Below, one piece after another: positions 16,673-26,141 of a DNA stretch of 64,000 nucleotides. Location: positions 1-64,000 of the forward strand of contig JAFZWY010000035.1 of assembly GCA_017617125.1 (NCBI GenBank). The letters run 5' to 3'. How positions within the stretch are numbered: the first letter of the stretch is position 1; each line of letters begins with the position of its first letter. Below the pieces are notes generated by a model. The model was not told the DNA's origin. It worked only from the letters and a program-made list of their open reading frames with translations, and searched no databases. The stretch is from Bacteroidales bacterium. GTDB lineage: Bacteria > Bacteroidota > Bacteroidia > Bacteroidales > ML635J-15. A program made the position numbers and the translations under genes.

Positions 16673-17263
16673 CTATTTATCGCCAAAATCAATATTCTTC
16701 ACGTAGTCGGCTGCCACGCACATTTCGTTGTACCACTCTTCGCCATACTTACGTATCAGAGGTTCTTTCAGATATTCATAAATCTTGACATTGCGTTCGT
16801 CGCCGAGTTTCACAGCATCCTTGCAAATATTCCACACATCGTAGTTTACGGCTTCGAACGATGCATATTTCTTAACCCTTATAGGATACAAATGGCACGA
16901 AATAGGCTTGCGAAAATCGACCAGTCCTTCCTCCCACGCCTTTTCTATCTCACAATAAATGATGCCTTCGGCACTGCGGTTTGCAAATACGCAAGCGCCA
17001 GCCTTCCCTATTATCGAGGTTGTAAGTTCGCCCTCAATGTCAAGCATCGAAACGCCGTTCACGTCAATGACAGACTTTGCCTCGTCGGACAGGCGGGAAT
17101 ATATCTTAGGCAGGATTTCCTTTAGCTTTTCCTCCTCTTCCTTTTCGAGCGGAGCACCGGAGTCGCCTTCTACACAGCATATTCCCTTGCACTTGGCAAT
17201 GTCGCAAGCGAAGCACTTACGGAACACATCGAAATGAACTACCTTATTGTCAATCTCAATCAT
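16673..17263 (-). CDS. DUF3109 family Cys-rich protein
   Basis: A conserved Bacteroidota family of unknown function. The N-terminal half has CFACDIAKCKGICCVEGDSG (four Cys), followed later by GACVFAN, CEIEKAWEEG and KPISCHLYPIRV, a set of Cys reminiscent of metal or Fe-S binding (YkgJ-like). I place the start at 17263 (MIEIDNKVV) because the longer reading would overlap rnz and add unconserved residues. It lies between rnz and the acyltransferase gene in a tight minus-strand operon. Confidence 0.88.
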   Translation of the reverse strand: MIEIDNKVVHFDVFRKCFACDIAKCKGICCVEGDSGAPLEKEEEEKLKEILPKIYSRLSDEAKSVIDVNGVSMLDIEGELTTSIIGKAGACVFANRSAEGIIYCEIEKAWEEGLVDFRKPISCHLYPIRVKKYASFEAVNYDVWNICKDAVKLGDERNVKIYEYLKEPLIRKYGEEWYNEMCVAADYVKNIDFGDK

Positions 17264-17267
17264 AATG

Positions 17268-18176
17268 TCAAATTTCAAATTCCAGCCCGTCGCGAGCCTC
17301 AATGGCATCGGGGAAAAACGTTCTTGCTTCGGCCATTATCTCCGACGATATGTATCGCGTTGAAAAATGTCCCAGCACCAATTTCTTTGCCGACAACGAG
17401 GCAGCCAATTCAGCAGCCTGTTTTGCCGTAGTGTGGCACGTAAGTTTGGCTAGCTCCGCATCTTTGTCCATGAATGTAGCCTCGTGGTAAAGTGTGTCGA
17501 CATTCTCAACCAAGCCAGCAAGACGTTTCAACGGCAAAGTGTCGGAACAATATGCATAAGTTTTTGGAGCAGGTGGAAGTATTGTAGCATCGTCACTTTT
17601 CAAGATAGCGCCATTGTCAAGTTCCACATCCTCTCCTCGTTTCAGTTTCACAATCTGAGCTATCGACAGGTTGTATTCCTCTATCAGCTCCTTGCGAAGA
17701 TTCCTATCCTTCTCGGTTTCGCGGAAAAGAAATCCCCATGTAGGTTTTGTATGTACAAGCGGAAAACTGTAAACATCAAGATTCTTGTCGCTATGGATAT
17801 GGTTTATGCCATCAGGATTCAAATAGATATAGTTAACCTTAAAACCAAGGTCGTGGTCGAGCGAGGCGAAAAGGTTTGAGCAGATCTGTTCGAGTTTTTC
17901 GGGACAATAAATATTCAAATCCAATTTGCGTCCCAACATCGAGAACGTGGAAAGCAATCCGAACAGCCCGAAAATATGGTCACCGTGAATGTGTGAAATA
18001 AAAATATTCCTTAACCTTCCGAAAGGCAAGGAATATTCTCGCATTCTTATCTGTGAACCTTCGCCGCAATCGACGAGGTACGGAGTTCCATTATACAGGA
18101 CTACTTGTGCCGAAGTAAGCCGTTTCACTGTCGGCAAAGCACTGCTGCTTCCAAGTATCCTGACGGAGAAGGACAT
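17268..18176 (-). CDS. rnz: Ribonuclease Z
   Basis: An endonuclease that trims the 3' end of tRNA precursors. A 302-residue metallo-beta-lactamase fold has the zinc motif SHIHGDHIFGL (His-x-His-x-Asp-His, about 61-67), a central insertion, CSDT, a HEATF motif and GHFSTRY near the C-terminus, as in short-form RNase Z. Its ATG overlaps the stop of the upstream membrane protein by one base (TAATG), showing translational coupling. Confidence 0.95.
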   Translation of the reverse strand: MSFSVRILGSSSALPTVKRLTSAQVVLYNGTPYLVDCGEGSQIRMREYSLPFGRLRNIFISHIHGDHIFGLFGLLSTFSMLGRKLDLNIYCPEKLEQICSNLFASLDHDLGFKVNYIYLNPDGINHIHSDKNLDVYSFPLVHTKPTWGFLFRETEKDRNLRKELIEEYNLSIAQIVKLKRGEDVELDNGAILKSDDATILPPAPKTYAYCSDTLPLKRLAGLVENVDTLYHEATFMDKDAELAKLTCHTTAKQAAELAASLSAKKLVLGHFSTRYISSEIMAEARTFFPDAIEARDGLEFEI

Positions 18177-18826
18177 TATTCAACTGTCGTTTTTTCTTCC
18201 ACTATTTCTGCTTCAGCATCAACAGTCTCAACTTCGACGAGTCCGTCGGTCAGCATTTTCTCGTTGAACAACTTGATGGTCTTGCGAACCAAGAACGATT
18301 CGAAGAGCAACAAAAGACCGAGCAATATCATTATAACACCGAGTGTTACAGCCATTACCTTGTTGCCGAATTCCGGATCGCTTATGAACAAATAGCCAAG
18401 TACAGCTACTGCAATAAGTACAACCAACGACGCAATCAAATAAACCATTGAGAGCTTAGAACCTTTTTCACGATAAATGAGAGTGATTATTATCATGAAT
18501 ATGGCTGCAAGCAATATTATAGCGCCGAGTATAATTGCAAAAATTCGCACAAGGTCGGCAGCAAAGCACAACAAAAGCACACCGCCTATAAGAGCAAATG
18601 CGAACATTGATATCATCAACGACTTCTCGAGTTTTGAATCGCCGTCCTTACTCTTGGCTATACGCATTACCAACATGAACAAACTCATGAGAGCAATGGC
18701 GCCACCGGCAATCTGAATAAGATGCTCGAAGAAACTTTCGCCGCATACTATAGCGACAACACCTATCAATGCGAGGACAACACCCGTGATTGTCATCGAA
18801 TTAGCAACGAATAACGACTTTTTCAT
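18176..18826 (-). CDS. DUF308/HdeD-like membrane protein
   Basis: The 216 residues hold six or seven hydrophobic helices in pairs (for example TGVVLALIGVVAIVCGESFF, IAGGAIALMSLFMLVM, VTLGVIMILLGLLLLFE), resembling the HdeD/DUF308 repeat. An acidic C-terminal tail (VEVETVDAEAEIVEEKTTVE) is probably cytoplasmic. Function unknown; HdeD in E. coli is an acid-stress membrane protein. First gene of an operon with rnz, DUF3109 and the acyltransferase. Confidence 0.75.
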   Translation of the reverse strand: MKKSLFVANSMTITGVVLALIGVVAIVCGESFFEHLIQIAGGAIALMSLFMLVMRIAKSKDGDSKLEKSLMISMFAFALIGGVLLLCFAADLVRIFAIILGAIILLAAIFMIIITLIYREKGSKLSMVYLIASLVVLIAVAVLGYLFISDPEFGNKVMAVTLGVIMILLGLLLLFESFLVRKTIKLFNEKMLTDGLVEVETVDAEAEIVEEKTTVE

Positions 18827-18858
18827 ATTTACAATTTTCTAACAGGTTATATTCAACG

Positions 18859-18890
18859 AAAAAAGCCCCAAAGACATAAATCTCGGAGCT
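18859..18890 (-). terminator. Rho-independent terminator of rplS
   Basis: On the minus strand AGCTCC pairs with GGGGCT (one wobble), with a second short stem inside, followed by six T. It begins about 24 bases after the rplS stop. Confidence 0.7.
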
Positions 18891-18914
18891 ATTATCTTTT
18901 TCACGCAATAAGGA

Positions 18915-19265
18915 TTAGAATCTCTTTTCTTTGATTCTTGCCTTCTTACCAGTAAGTTCACGCAAGTAGTAAATCTTTGCTCTGCGAACTCTACCGTACT
19001 TATTAACGTCGATAGAATCAATAAATGGAGATGCAAATGGGAATACTCTTTCTACACCGAAAGTACCCGACATCTTACGTACTGTGAAAGTAGCTGTACG
19101 TCCAGTTCCATTAAGCTGTATCACTACGCCTCTGAACTGCTGAATTCTTTCCTTATTACCTTCCTTAATCTTATAGCTTACTGTAATAGTATCACCAGCC
19201 TTGAACTTTGGGAACTCTCTTACCTGTTCCAAATTCTGTTCAACAATATTCATTAAATTCATCAC
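18915..19265 (-). CDS. rplS: 50S ribosomal protein L19
   Basis: The 116 residues match L19 throughout: [70 protein letters not shown]19 sits at the 30S-50S interface. Met codons occur at residues 1, 2 and 5 of the ORF; any could be the start, and homologues begin near the fifth. It is followed by a terminator and preceded by a structured intergenic region. Confidence 0.97.
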   Translation of the reverse strand: MMNLMNIVEQNLEQVREFPKFKAGDTITVSYKIKEGNKERIQQFRGVVIQLNGTGRTATFTVRKMSGTFGVERVFPFASPFIDSIDVNKYGRVRRAKIYYLRELTGKKARIKEKRF

Positions 19266-19321
19266 GAAAACTTTTTATTATTCCTTAAAATTTTGGACTG
19301 CAATATTAGTACTTTTTTTTC

Positions 19322-19397
19322 ATATACAGCAATTTTTTGTCCGCTTTTTTGACTTTTATTACTAACAATGAATTGTTAGATTTAAAAAGCTGTATAT
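19322..19397. other. Nested inverted repeats between the BatA-like gene and rplS
   Basis: An outer pair ATATACAGC (19322-19330) / GCTGTATAT (19389-19397) encloses an inner perfect stem CTAACAAT-GA-ATTGTTAG (19362-19379). The inner hairpin may terminate the BatA-like transcript; the whole could be an rplS leader structure. No match to a named leader can be shown without a covariance search. Confidence 0.5.
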
Positions 19398-19413
19398 CAA
19401 CACATTAATAAGC

Positions 19414-21453
19414 CTACTTCATAAGCTTTATTATCAAAACCTCGCAGAGAATAAACAATAAAGCAAGCAATAGGAAGTATTTCCACAGTGGTTTTCCATC
19501 GGAAATCTCCTTGAAATCTGAAAAAGTTTGATCAATGCTGTCGAATCTTAGCAACGATGCACGACCCGAAAATTTCTGTGTATTGATACTCTCAAGCTCC
19601 TCTTCCGAAAGATAATCCTGCATCGATTCGTTGCGGTTATAGTTCAGCGCTATCGCAGATACCGTATCGCCATTCCTGCACAGACTGTAAGAACCTGCCG
19701 TCTTCAGACTGCTTGGAACAAAAACACTTAGCATACCACTATTGTATCTGACATCGACAAGCGACGACTCTCCTTTTGCATCAATTATATTATAGGTATT
19801 GGCAACGTCGTAATCCTCCATTCTGGTTTGCGCCACAGTCTCGGTGTTTATAGTTGCATACATCGACGACATAAGCTGGCTGTTCATAGCCATATTGTAC
19901 ATAGCAGGCGAAAATACCACACTCTTGGCGAAATCGGCATTTACATTGTCGATTGGCGATGCCAGCACATAAAGTTTTCCATTGCCATATTCACCAGCCA
20001 CAAGCACAGGAGTAGAATTTTCGAGTGTTAGCACTGGCACAAACGAAGCCCTAGAGTACAAAGTCAACTTGTGGGTAATTTCCATATCGGGCAGACTGCT
20101 CTGCTTTTCCTCCTTCGAGAAAACATTTTTGAATATTGCATTTCCGTAGTCGATGCCATACAATTTCACATTGCGATCGGCAGTTCCTGCGAACTTGCCC
20201 ATTGCAAACAAATCGAGGAAACTATTCATCGATGCATAATCGATAGTACTTCCCACTATAAGGCATACCGAACCGCCATTGTTTACAAACGACTTCATTC
20301 TTTCGGCCAAGCCCGACGATATGTCGGAAAATGAATTCATCACAACAAGGTCGTAGTCGTTAATATTAACATCCGATTCGTGCCCCTGACGCACCTGCTC
20401 AAACCTGAAAGTTTCTTCATCGTTACCAAACAAGGCTGTCAGATAACGGCTTTCGTCCTTGGCATTTATCGCCAGTATCTTGGTCTTGTCAGATATTGCA
20501 TAACAGAAATACAAAACATTGTCATACACAATAGGATAATCAGAAATTTCGAGACGTGCCGACACATTTCCTGCACTAACGTTCTGATAATCGATATTCA
20601 CTTCCACAGACTCATCGGCCTCGACATTGAAACTCGACATTGCCTTCAGCGAATCGTTGATATAAAGTTGCAATGGAATATCGTAGAAACCTTCGCTCGA
20701 CTTGTTTGTGATGCGGACTGTCAGGCTCTCGTTCTGCCCCACCCTGTGTACAGGGCTGTCGAACCAGCAGGTGTCGATATACAGATTGTTCACCTTGACA
20801 GGATTCAGCGACATAAGCACCATACTTATATTATCGTCAAGCTCCGAATCAATATCGTCGAACATGTATTTCTGCATATCGGAAATCATATACAATGTGA
20901 CGTACTTGCCATTGCGGGCAAAAGCATTTGCTTTAGCAATCAAATCGTTAACTTTCAACGAATTGGCACTTATAGAACAATCATCAATGCTAGTTATTAT
21001 CTGATCACGGTTAAGCGTAGCCCTAAAATCAGAATTGTAGTCGTTTGACATGAACATGTAATTCATGGAAGCCGAATTGGCATACACCAACTCCTTTGCA
21101 ATCTGCTTGGCCTGGTCGAAAATCTTGCCTTTGGCAGCATCGGCATCCATACTGAACGAATTGTCGATGTATATTATTGACAGATCCGATGGCTCATCGT
21201 TGGCCTTTTCGTTGTTGGGAATGAATGGTCCAGCGAACACGAACACCAGCATTGCTATCGTCAGCATTCGGGCAATAAGGATGAGAATCTGCTTCAGCTT
21301 GGTCTTTGTGCGCGTTTCCTTTTTTACATCCTCGATGAATGCAGTGTTGCTGAAATATACGACCTTAGGCTTGCGAAAGTTTATCAGGTGGATTATCACC
21401 GGAATAGCCATCGCAAACAAAGCCCAAAGGAATGATGGATTAAGAAAAGACAT
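19414..21453 (-). CDS. BatA-domain (aerotolerance) membrane protein with vWA-like region
   Basis: The 679 residues begin with the BatA/aerotolerance N-terminal domain: FLNPSFLWALFAMAIPVIIHLI, RKPKVVYFSNTAF, a basic loop and a second membrane helix (about 55-77). A vWA-like domain follows with DLSIIYIDNSFSMD, a DxSxS MIDAS variant. A long periplasmic region has a class I glutamine amidotransferase-like part (YDLVVMNSF, VNNGGSVCLIVG). The C-terminus has a final helix (YFLLLALLFILCEVLIIKL). Family members are associated with Bat/MoxR systems in Bacteroidota. The gene stands alone here, without batBCDE. Confidence 0.85.
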   Translation of the reverse strand: MSFLNPSFLWALFAMAIPVIIHLINFRKPKVVYFSNTAFIEDVKKETRTKTKLKQILILIARMLTIAMLVFVFAGPFIPNNEKANDEPSDLSIIYIDNSFSMDADAAKGKIFDQAKQIAKELVYANSASMNYMFMSNDYNSDFRATLNRDQIITSIDDCSISANSLKVNDLIAKANAFARNGKYVTLYMISDMQKYMFDDIDSELDDNISMVLMSLNPVKVNNLYIDTCWFDSPVHRVGQNESLTVRITNKSSEGFYDIPLQLYINDSLKAMSSFNVEADESVEVNIDYQNVSAGNVSARLEISDYPIVYDNVLYFCYAISDKTKILAINAKDESRYLTALFGNDEETFRFEQVRQGHESDVNINDYDLVVMNSFSDISSGLAERMKSFVNNGGSVCLIVGSTIDYASMNSFLDLFAMGKFAGTADRNVKLYGIDYGNAIFKNVFSKEEKQSSLPDMEITHKLTLYSRASFVPVLTLENSTPVLVAGEYGNGKLYVLASPIDNVNADFAKSVVFSPAMYNMAMNSQLMSSMYATINTETVAQTRMEDYDVANTYNIIDAKGESSLVDVRYNSGMLSVFVPSSLKTAGSYSLCRNGDTVSAIALNYNRNESMQDYLSEEELESINTQKFSGRASLLRFDSIDQTFSDFKEISDGKPLWKYFLLLALLFILCEVLIIKLMK

Positions 21454-21521
21454 TTACGATTTACGATTTTTGATTTACGATTTTCTTTTTTTTAGTCATG
21501 CTGAACTTGTTTCAGCATCTG
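21454..21521. repeat. Short intergenic repeats (ATTTACGA runs and a REP-like palindrome)
   Basis: Runs of TTTACGATTTACGATTT are followed by a palindrome GTCATGCTGAACTTGTTTCA/GCATC at 21495. Both types recur at 26.1, 36.4, 38.6 and 49.9 kb. A further fragment at 21548-21584 has CTTCGACAAGCTCAG, a repeat also at 31.6 kb. Confidence 0.7.
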
Positions 21522-21591
21522 TTACAATTTATTTTCTACCATCGCCCCTTCGATACTTCGACAAGCTCAGCAAGCGAAGCTCAGTGTGCGA

Positions 21592-22326
21592 CTATTTTTT
21601 TATCAGCAAATTTTCGACTCCACAACTATCGTTGAATGTACTAATATCAACACCACCGTCGATACCGTCGATATGTCCCACATACGAATCGGTCTGCCAA
21701 AGTGTGTATTTTGCTGTGCTTGGAATTGTAGGATTCGACATCCAGAACATATAGTCGGAGAAATCCTTTTTCAGTCGTTTGTGGTAAACACCTACAGAAC
21801 AGCAAATTATAGGTTTCACACCGCAATAGCTTTCAACTTTGTCCAAGAACGACTTCAAAGCAGCCGAAAATTCCTCCTTCGACGAACGCTTGAATTCACA
21901 TTCAGCATAAACAGCTGGCACAAGGTCTTGATCTTCAACTTTTACGGTCTTCTTAAAGTTCTTAAACTGGTCTTCGGGACTCGAAGTCATTCTGAAATAA
22001 TGAGCAGAACCTACCTTCAAGCCAGCCTTGCGAGCAGCCTTAAGCGACTTCTTGTATTTAGAATCCTGCACCGAGGCACCGTCAGTAGCCTTCAGATACA
22101 CAAACTGCACCAGAGAATCCTGTGCAACCTTGTCCCAGTCGACGACATTGTTTTCGTGCGACAGCACAATACCGTCGTAAATTGTCGAGTCGCCCATATA
22201 GTTTGGTTCTTCTTCCCTAATTTCAGCGTACGACTTTGCCGTTGTTGTGTTTCCTTCCTTAGAACCACCGCACGACATACCGAAAACGGCAAGGCAAACA
22301 GCCACAAATACCAATACTTTTTTCAT
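21592..22326 (-). CDS. GH25-fold (lysozyme-like) lipoprotein lacking catalytic acids
   Basis: The start is placed at 22326 (MKKVLVF), giving a signal peptide with lipobox GMSC (Cys19). The rest follows the GH25 (Chalaropsis-type muramidase) barrel: YDGIVLSHENNVVDWDKV, VQFVYLKATDGASVQD, AGLKVGSAHYF, and the closing YTLWQTDSYVGHIDGIDGGV followed by DISTF. The usual GIDVS Asp is Val54, and the barrel DxE is Tyr140-Ala-Glu142, so two of the acidic active-site positions are gone. It is probably a non-catalytic glycan-binding protein or one with altered chemistry. Confidence 0.8.
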   Translation of the reverse strand: MKKVLVFVAVCLAVFGMSCGGSKEGNTTTAKSYAEIREEEPNYMGDSTIYDGIVLSHENNVVDWDKVAQDSLVQFVYLKATDGASVQDSKYKKSLKAARKAGLKVGSAHYFRMTSSPEDQFKNFKKTVKVEDQDLVPAVYAECEFKRSSKEEFSAALKSFLDKVESYCGVKPIICCSVGVYHKRLKKDFSDYMFWMSNPTIPSTAKYTLWQTDSYVGHIDGIDGGVDISTFNDSCGVENLLIKK

Positions 22327-22403
22327 AACAATATTTTTTGCAAATATAAGGCAAAGATATGGATTTGACAAATAGGCCGTTTGCTAGAATTACACACCGG
22401 ATA

Positions 22404-22438
22404 AACAAAAAAATTCCTGCCCGGATTTCGGACAGGAA
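22404..22438 (-). terminator. Rho-independent terminator
   Basis: On the minus strand TTCCTGTCCG pairs with CGGGCAGGAA (one wobble) and is followed by seven T. It ends the gene at 22485. Confidence 0.85.
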
Positions 22439-22484
22439 CATTCATCTAAAATATCAAGACATTAAATTTTTGCCAGACAAGCGA

Positions 22485-23564
22485 CTAGTTGAAGAAAAAG
22501 TCACAGAATACAAGTGCAGCAGTCCATAGCTTGTTGCCACAATCGCACGAACCGATTTTCGAACGAGAAGATGGTTCATCAGGACTTTTACCAGCATATA
22601 CTTCACCAGAAACTGTGCCGAAATCCATCATTGACGACGAACCAGGCTTTTCGATTAGCAATGACGATCCGCTGACCTGACACAGAACCCTACCAGACTT
22701 GAGGATTTTGTCGCTGTAGATTTCGCCAATCCTTGAGCCAGAACTGTTAAGAATATCGCCGTTTCCTTTTGGAAGCTGACCGATTTTGGATTTGTAGCGG
22801 TCGTAAACAACACCATTTTCATCTACATACCCAACAGAGCTGTAACCTTTAGTGACTTCGTACATGCGGACATTCTGCGAACTTGACGACGAAGAACTGC
22901 TTTGTCTTTCTGCTGCAGCCTTTGCTGCTTCTGCCTGTTTTGCATCGTATTCTGCAGCCCAAGTGTTAATCTGGTTTTCGGAAAGAAGCGACCCAAAATA
23001 TATGTATGCCACGAGCAACGGACTTACATCGCCATACAGACCGCCAATAAGGTCATTGCCCTTGCACCAAGCCTTGTCGGTAGAAACACGGCCGATGAGC
23101 TTGTCGCCCTTATAAACGTAATTCTCGATTATCACGCCTGAAATTTCCTGCTTGAATGTAAGAGTTCCAAGGTTTGGCGAAACAATTGTACCGTCGTTGC
23201 TGATAGACCCCTTATCCGAACCAGCATTGCTTGTGAACTTACCTGTTGCCGGATCAAGTTTGAATGTAACATACTGGCCAGCAAGTTCGCCTTCATCGTA
23301 TTTCTGGTTGAAGATAAGTTCGAGAGCTGCAGGGTCCCACCATCCGATGGAAGTCTTTTCCCATGTAAATATAATCTTCTCAGCACCAGCCTCTGGCTGT
23401 GGAATTACTGGTTTCGAAATTTCAGCATAACTCTTTTTTGATGCCGAATTGCCGGAAACTGCGTCTTTTGCCTTATTAAACAGCTTGCCTAACTGAGCAT
23501 CTGCTGTACCTACTGTAAACAACATCAACACAGTAGCTAAAAGTGGTAACATTATTTTTTTCAT
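22485..23564 (-). CDS. Secreted protein of unknown function
   Basis: A signal peptide (1-23, ending ADAQ) precedes 336 residues. Two parts are visible: an N-terminal beta-rich region (about 55-190, IIFTWEKTSIGWWDPAALEL, GQYVTFKLDPATGKFTSNAG) and a C-terminal region (about 235-345) of short repeated beta motifs with GYVDENGVVYDRYKSKIGQL and RIGEIYSDKIL. They are joined by an Ala-rich helix and a poly-Ser run. The tail has Cys residues (GSCDCGNKLW). I do not recognise the family. It is monocistronic with its own terminator. Confidence 0.7.
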   Translation of the reverse strand: MKKIMLPLLATVLMLFTVGTADAQLGKLFNKAKDAVSGNSASKKSYAEISKPVIPQPEAGAEKIIFTWEKTSIGWWDPAALELIFNQKYDEGELAGQYVTFKLDPATGKFTSNAGSDKGSISNDGTIVSPNLGTLTFKQEISGVIIENYVYKGDKLIGRVSTDKAWCKGNDLIGGLYGDVSPLLVAYIYFGSLLSENQINTWAAEYDAKQAEAAKAAAERQSSSSSSSSQNVRMYEVTKGYSSVGYVDENGVVYDRYKSKIGQLPKGNGDILNSSGSRIGEIYSDKILKSGRVLCQVSGSSLLIEKPGSSSMMDFGTVSGEVYAGKSPDEPSSRSKIGSCDCGNKLWTAALVFCDFFFN

Positions 23565-23797
23565 AGTATCAAAATTAAAAATTACATTTAAAACTCATAT
23601 TAATGTGTTGCAAAATTAACAATAAAAATCCACAGCACTGAGAAAAATCTCATGAATTTGTCAACAACAAAGCATTGTCGTAAATACAATATAAATATAT
23701 GCCGCCCCTCTTGCAATATTCGCAAATTAATCATAATTTTGCAGTCGCCAATCGAAATGGCTTAATTAAATTGTATTTCTATTAATAGATTGAAAAT

Positions 23798-25042
23798 ATG
23801 GCAAGTAGAAGAAAAGAAATGTTTCCGAATGTTACCGATGCAGAATGGAACGACTGGAAATGGCAAGTGAGAAACAGAATCGAGACTCTCGAACAACTGA
23901 AAAAATATGTGAAGCTGACTCCAGAAGAGGAAGAAGGCGTTGCAAAGTCGCTGAAGACTCTCCGTATGGCTATCACTCCGTACTACCTGAGCCTCATTAA
24001 CCCAGACGACCCGAACGATCCTGTCCGCAAGCAGGCTATCCCGACCGCCGCTGAACTTCACCAGTCGGCTGCCGATTTGCTCGACCCGCTTCACGAGGAC
24101 GAAGATTCTCCAGTTCCTGGTCTCACCCACCGCTATCCAGACAGAGTTCTGTTCCTCATCACCGACATGTGCTCGATGTACTGCCGCCACTGCACACGCC
24201 GCAGATTCGCCGGTCAGCACGACTGCCAGTCGCCATCGGAACGCATACAGGCAGCTATCGACTATGTTGCACGTACTCCACAGGTTCGCGACGTCCTCCT
24301 TTCGGGTGGCGACGCTCTTATGGTCGATGACGCTATGCTCGAATCTATCATTCAGAGACTCAGAGCAATACCTCATGTAGAAATTATCCGTATCGGTTCG
24401 AGAACTCCAGTTGTATGCCCGCAGCGTATAACCGACAGCCTCTGCGAAATGCTCAAGAAGTACCACCCGATATGGTTAAATACCCACTTCAACCACCCGA
24501 ACGAAGTTACCGAAGAATCGGCAGCAGCTTGCGCTCGTCTTGCAAACGCAGGTGTTCCTCTGGGCAACCAGTCGGTATTGCTCCGCGGCATCAACGACAA
24601 CGTCGATATCATGAAGAAGCTTGTTCACAAGCTCGTCATGATGAGAGTTCGTCCGTACTACATCTACCAGTGCGACCTCTCAATGGGTCTCGAACATTTC
24701 CGTACTCCGGTTTCGAAGGGTATCGAAATCATCGAAGGTCTCCGCGGTCACACATCTGGATACGCAGTTCCTACATTCGTAGTTGACGCTCCAGGCGGCG
24801 GCGGAAAGATTCCTGTAATGCCTAACTACCTGATTTCGGAAAGCCCGACAAAGGTTATCCTCCGCAACTACGAAGGCGTTATCACAACCTACTCGCAGCC
24901 AACCGATTATGTTGACAACCAGACTCCTGCAAGCGAAGAGTCGAAGATTAAGCCCGAAGGCGTTCTCCGTCTGATGAAGGGCGAACAGATGGCTCTCGAA
25001 CCAAGCAATCTTGCTCGTAAGGAACGTCACGTAAAGAAATAA
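23798..25042 (+). CDS. kamA: Lysine 2,3-aminomutase
   Basis: Radical-SAM, PLP-dependent enzyme converting L-lysine to L-beta-lysine, the first step of lysine fermentation to acetate and butyrate. The 414 residues have the Fe-S motif C125-x3-C129-x2-C132 ([14 protein letters not shown]), the SGGDAL motif, and the PLP lysine in PGGGGK (Lys337), at the same position as in the clostridial enzyme. It lies upstream of kamB, but a terminator-like hairpin is interposed, and no kamDE, kdd, kce or kal is in the window. Confidence 0.96.
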   Translation: MASRRKEMFPNVTDAEWNDWKWQVRNRIETLEQLKKYVKLTPEEEEGVAKSLKTLRMAITPYYLSLINPDDPNDPVRKQAIPTAAELHQSAADLLDPLHEDEDSPVPGLTHRYPDRVLFLITDMCSMYCRHCTRRRFAGQHDCQSPSERIQAAIDYVARTPQVRDVLLSGGDALMVDDAMLESIIQRLRAIPHVEIIRIGSRTPVVCPQRITDSLCEMLKKYHPIWLNTHFNHPNEVTEESAAACARLANAGVPLGNQSVLLRGINDNVDIMKKLVHKLVMMRVRPYYIYQCDLSMGLEHFRTPVSKGIEIIEGLRGHTSGYAVPTFVVDAPGGGGKIPVMPNYLISESPTKVILRNYEGVITTYSQPTDYVDNQTPASEESKIKPEGVLRLMKGEQMALEPSNLARKERHVKK

Positions 25043-25065
25043 AACAGAAATATGCTGATTGAATG

Positions 25066-25090
25066 AAGGCGTGTTAATCACGCCTTTATT
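25066..25090 (+). terminator. Terminator-like hairpin between kamA and kamB
   Basis: AAGGCGTG pairs with CACGCCTT over a 5-base loop, followed by a T-rich stretch. It would attenuate transcription into kamB. Confidence 0.7.
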
Positions 25091-25107
25091 TATTCAAACC
25101 TAAGCAG

Positions 25108-26130
25108 ATGCCGTTTATCAGCGAAATATTGAAGCATAAGTCGTTGTCGATTGTCGGAATGGAAAAGAACACCGGCAAGACGGAGTGTCTTAATTATATT
25201 ATAGGTAGGCTACGCGACAGCGGCACAAGAATCGCCATAACCTCAATCGGCATCGACGGTGAAAGCGTCGACCAGGTGACAAGCACCCACAAGCCCGAAA
25301 TTGAAATATATCCCGGGACCATGTTCATCACCTCCGAGAACCATTACCGCACACGCAAGATCACATCGGAAATACTGAACATCTCGAAGCAATCGACTTC
25401 GTTGGGAAGGCTTGTTACTGCACGGGCGCAATCGCAAGGCAAACTGATATTCTCCGGTCCTACCAACACAATGTGGATCAAGGACATAATCGCCGAAATG
25501 CAAGGCTACGGAAGTCAGCTTACCATTATCGACGGGGCATTGTCGCGCAAGTCGTTAGGCTCACCATCTGTTACCGAGTGCATGATACTTTCGACAGGTG
25601 CAGCCGTCTCGCACGACTATAAGGAACTCACCCGCAAGACAAAGTTCGTCTATAGCCTGATAAACATCGAAGCCTACGAATCGCCTGTAAACGAACAACT
25701 TCTGCGCACAGAACGTGGCATCTGGGCAATAGACGAGAACAACGAAATCCATGATCTTGGCATCGACTCCACCCTATTGCTCGAAAACAAGAAGGACAAA
25801 CTTTTCGAGTACGGCACCACCATTTTCGCCAGCGGTATCGTCACCGACAAGGTTTTGAATCTTTTGCGCATGCAAAAGGAAATCCAAAACACCACATTGA
25901 TCGTCAAGGATTTCACAAGGATTTTCGTCACCCCCGAATCGCTCTACTCCTACCTGTCGAAAGGCGGCAAAATCAAGGTCCTGCTACGCACAAAGCTCAT
26001 CGCCGTCTGCGTCAACCCCACCTCGCCAAGTGGTTACGTATTGAATTCGGAAAGAATCACGACAGAACTTTCGGAAGCACTGAACATACCTGTGTATGAT
26101 GTGTTTAAGGAGAAAATGAAAATTGAATAA
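25108..26130 (+). CDS. kamB: KamB-like P-loop protein (lysine 5,6-aminomutase reactivase subunit family)
   Basis: The 340 residues start with a P-loop, IVGMEKNTGKTECLNYII (about 15-32), then TSIGIDGESVDQV, TSLGRLVTARAQSQG, QLTIIDGALSRKS and an ILSTGAAVS segment. This order is that of proteins encoded beside kamA and kamDE in lysine-fermenting bacteria and named KamB, which with the MutS-like KamC is thought to reactivate the B12-dependent lysine 5,6-aminomutase. The partner kamC and the mutase genes are not adjacent; repeats follow directly. Assignment rests on sequence pattern and kamA adjacency. Confidence 0.8.
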   Translation: MPFISEILKHKSLSIVGMEKNTGKTECLNYIIGRLRDSGTRIAITSIGIDGESVDQVTSTHKPEIEIYPGTMFITSENHYRTRKITSEILNISKQSTSLGRLVTARAQSQGKLIFSGPTNTMWIKDIIAEMQGYGSQLTIIDGALSRKSLGSPSVTECMILSTGAAVSHDYKELTRKTKFVYSLINIEAYESPVNEQLLRTERGIWAIDENNEIHDLGIDSTLLLENKKDKLFEYGTTIFASGIVTDKVLNLLRMQKEIQNTTLIVKDFTRIFVTPESLYSYLSKGGKIKVLLRTKLIAVCVNPTSPSGYVLNSERITTELSEALNIPVYDVFKEKMKIE

Positions 26131-26141
26131 TAAACGTAAAC

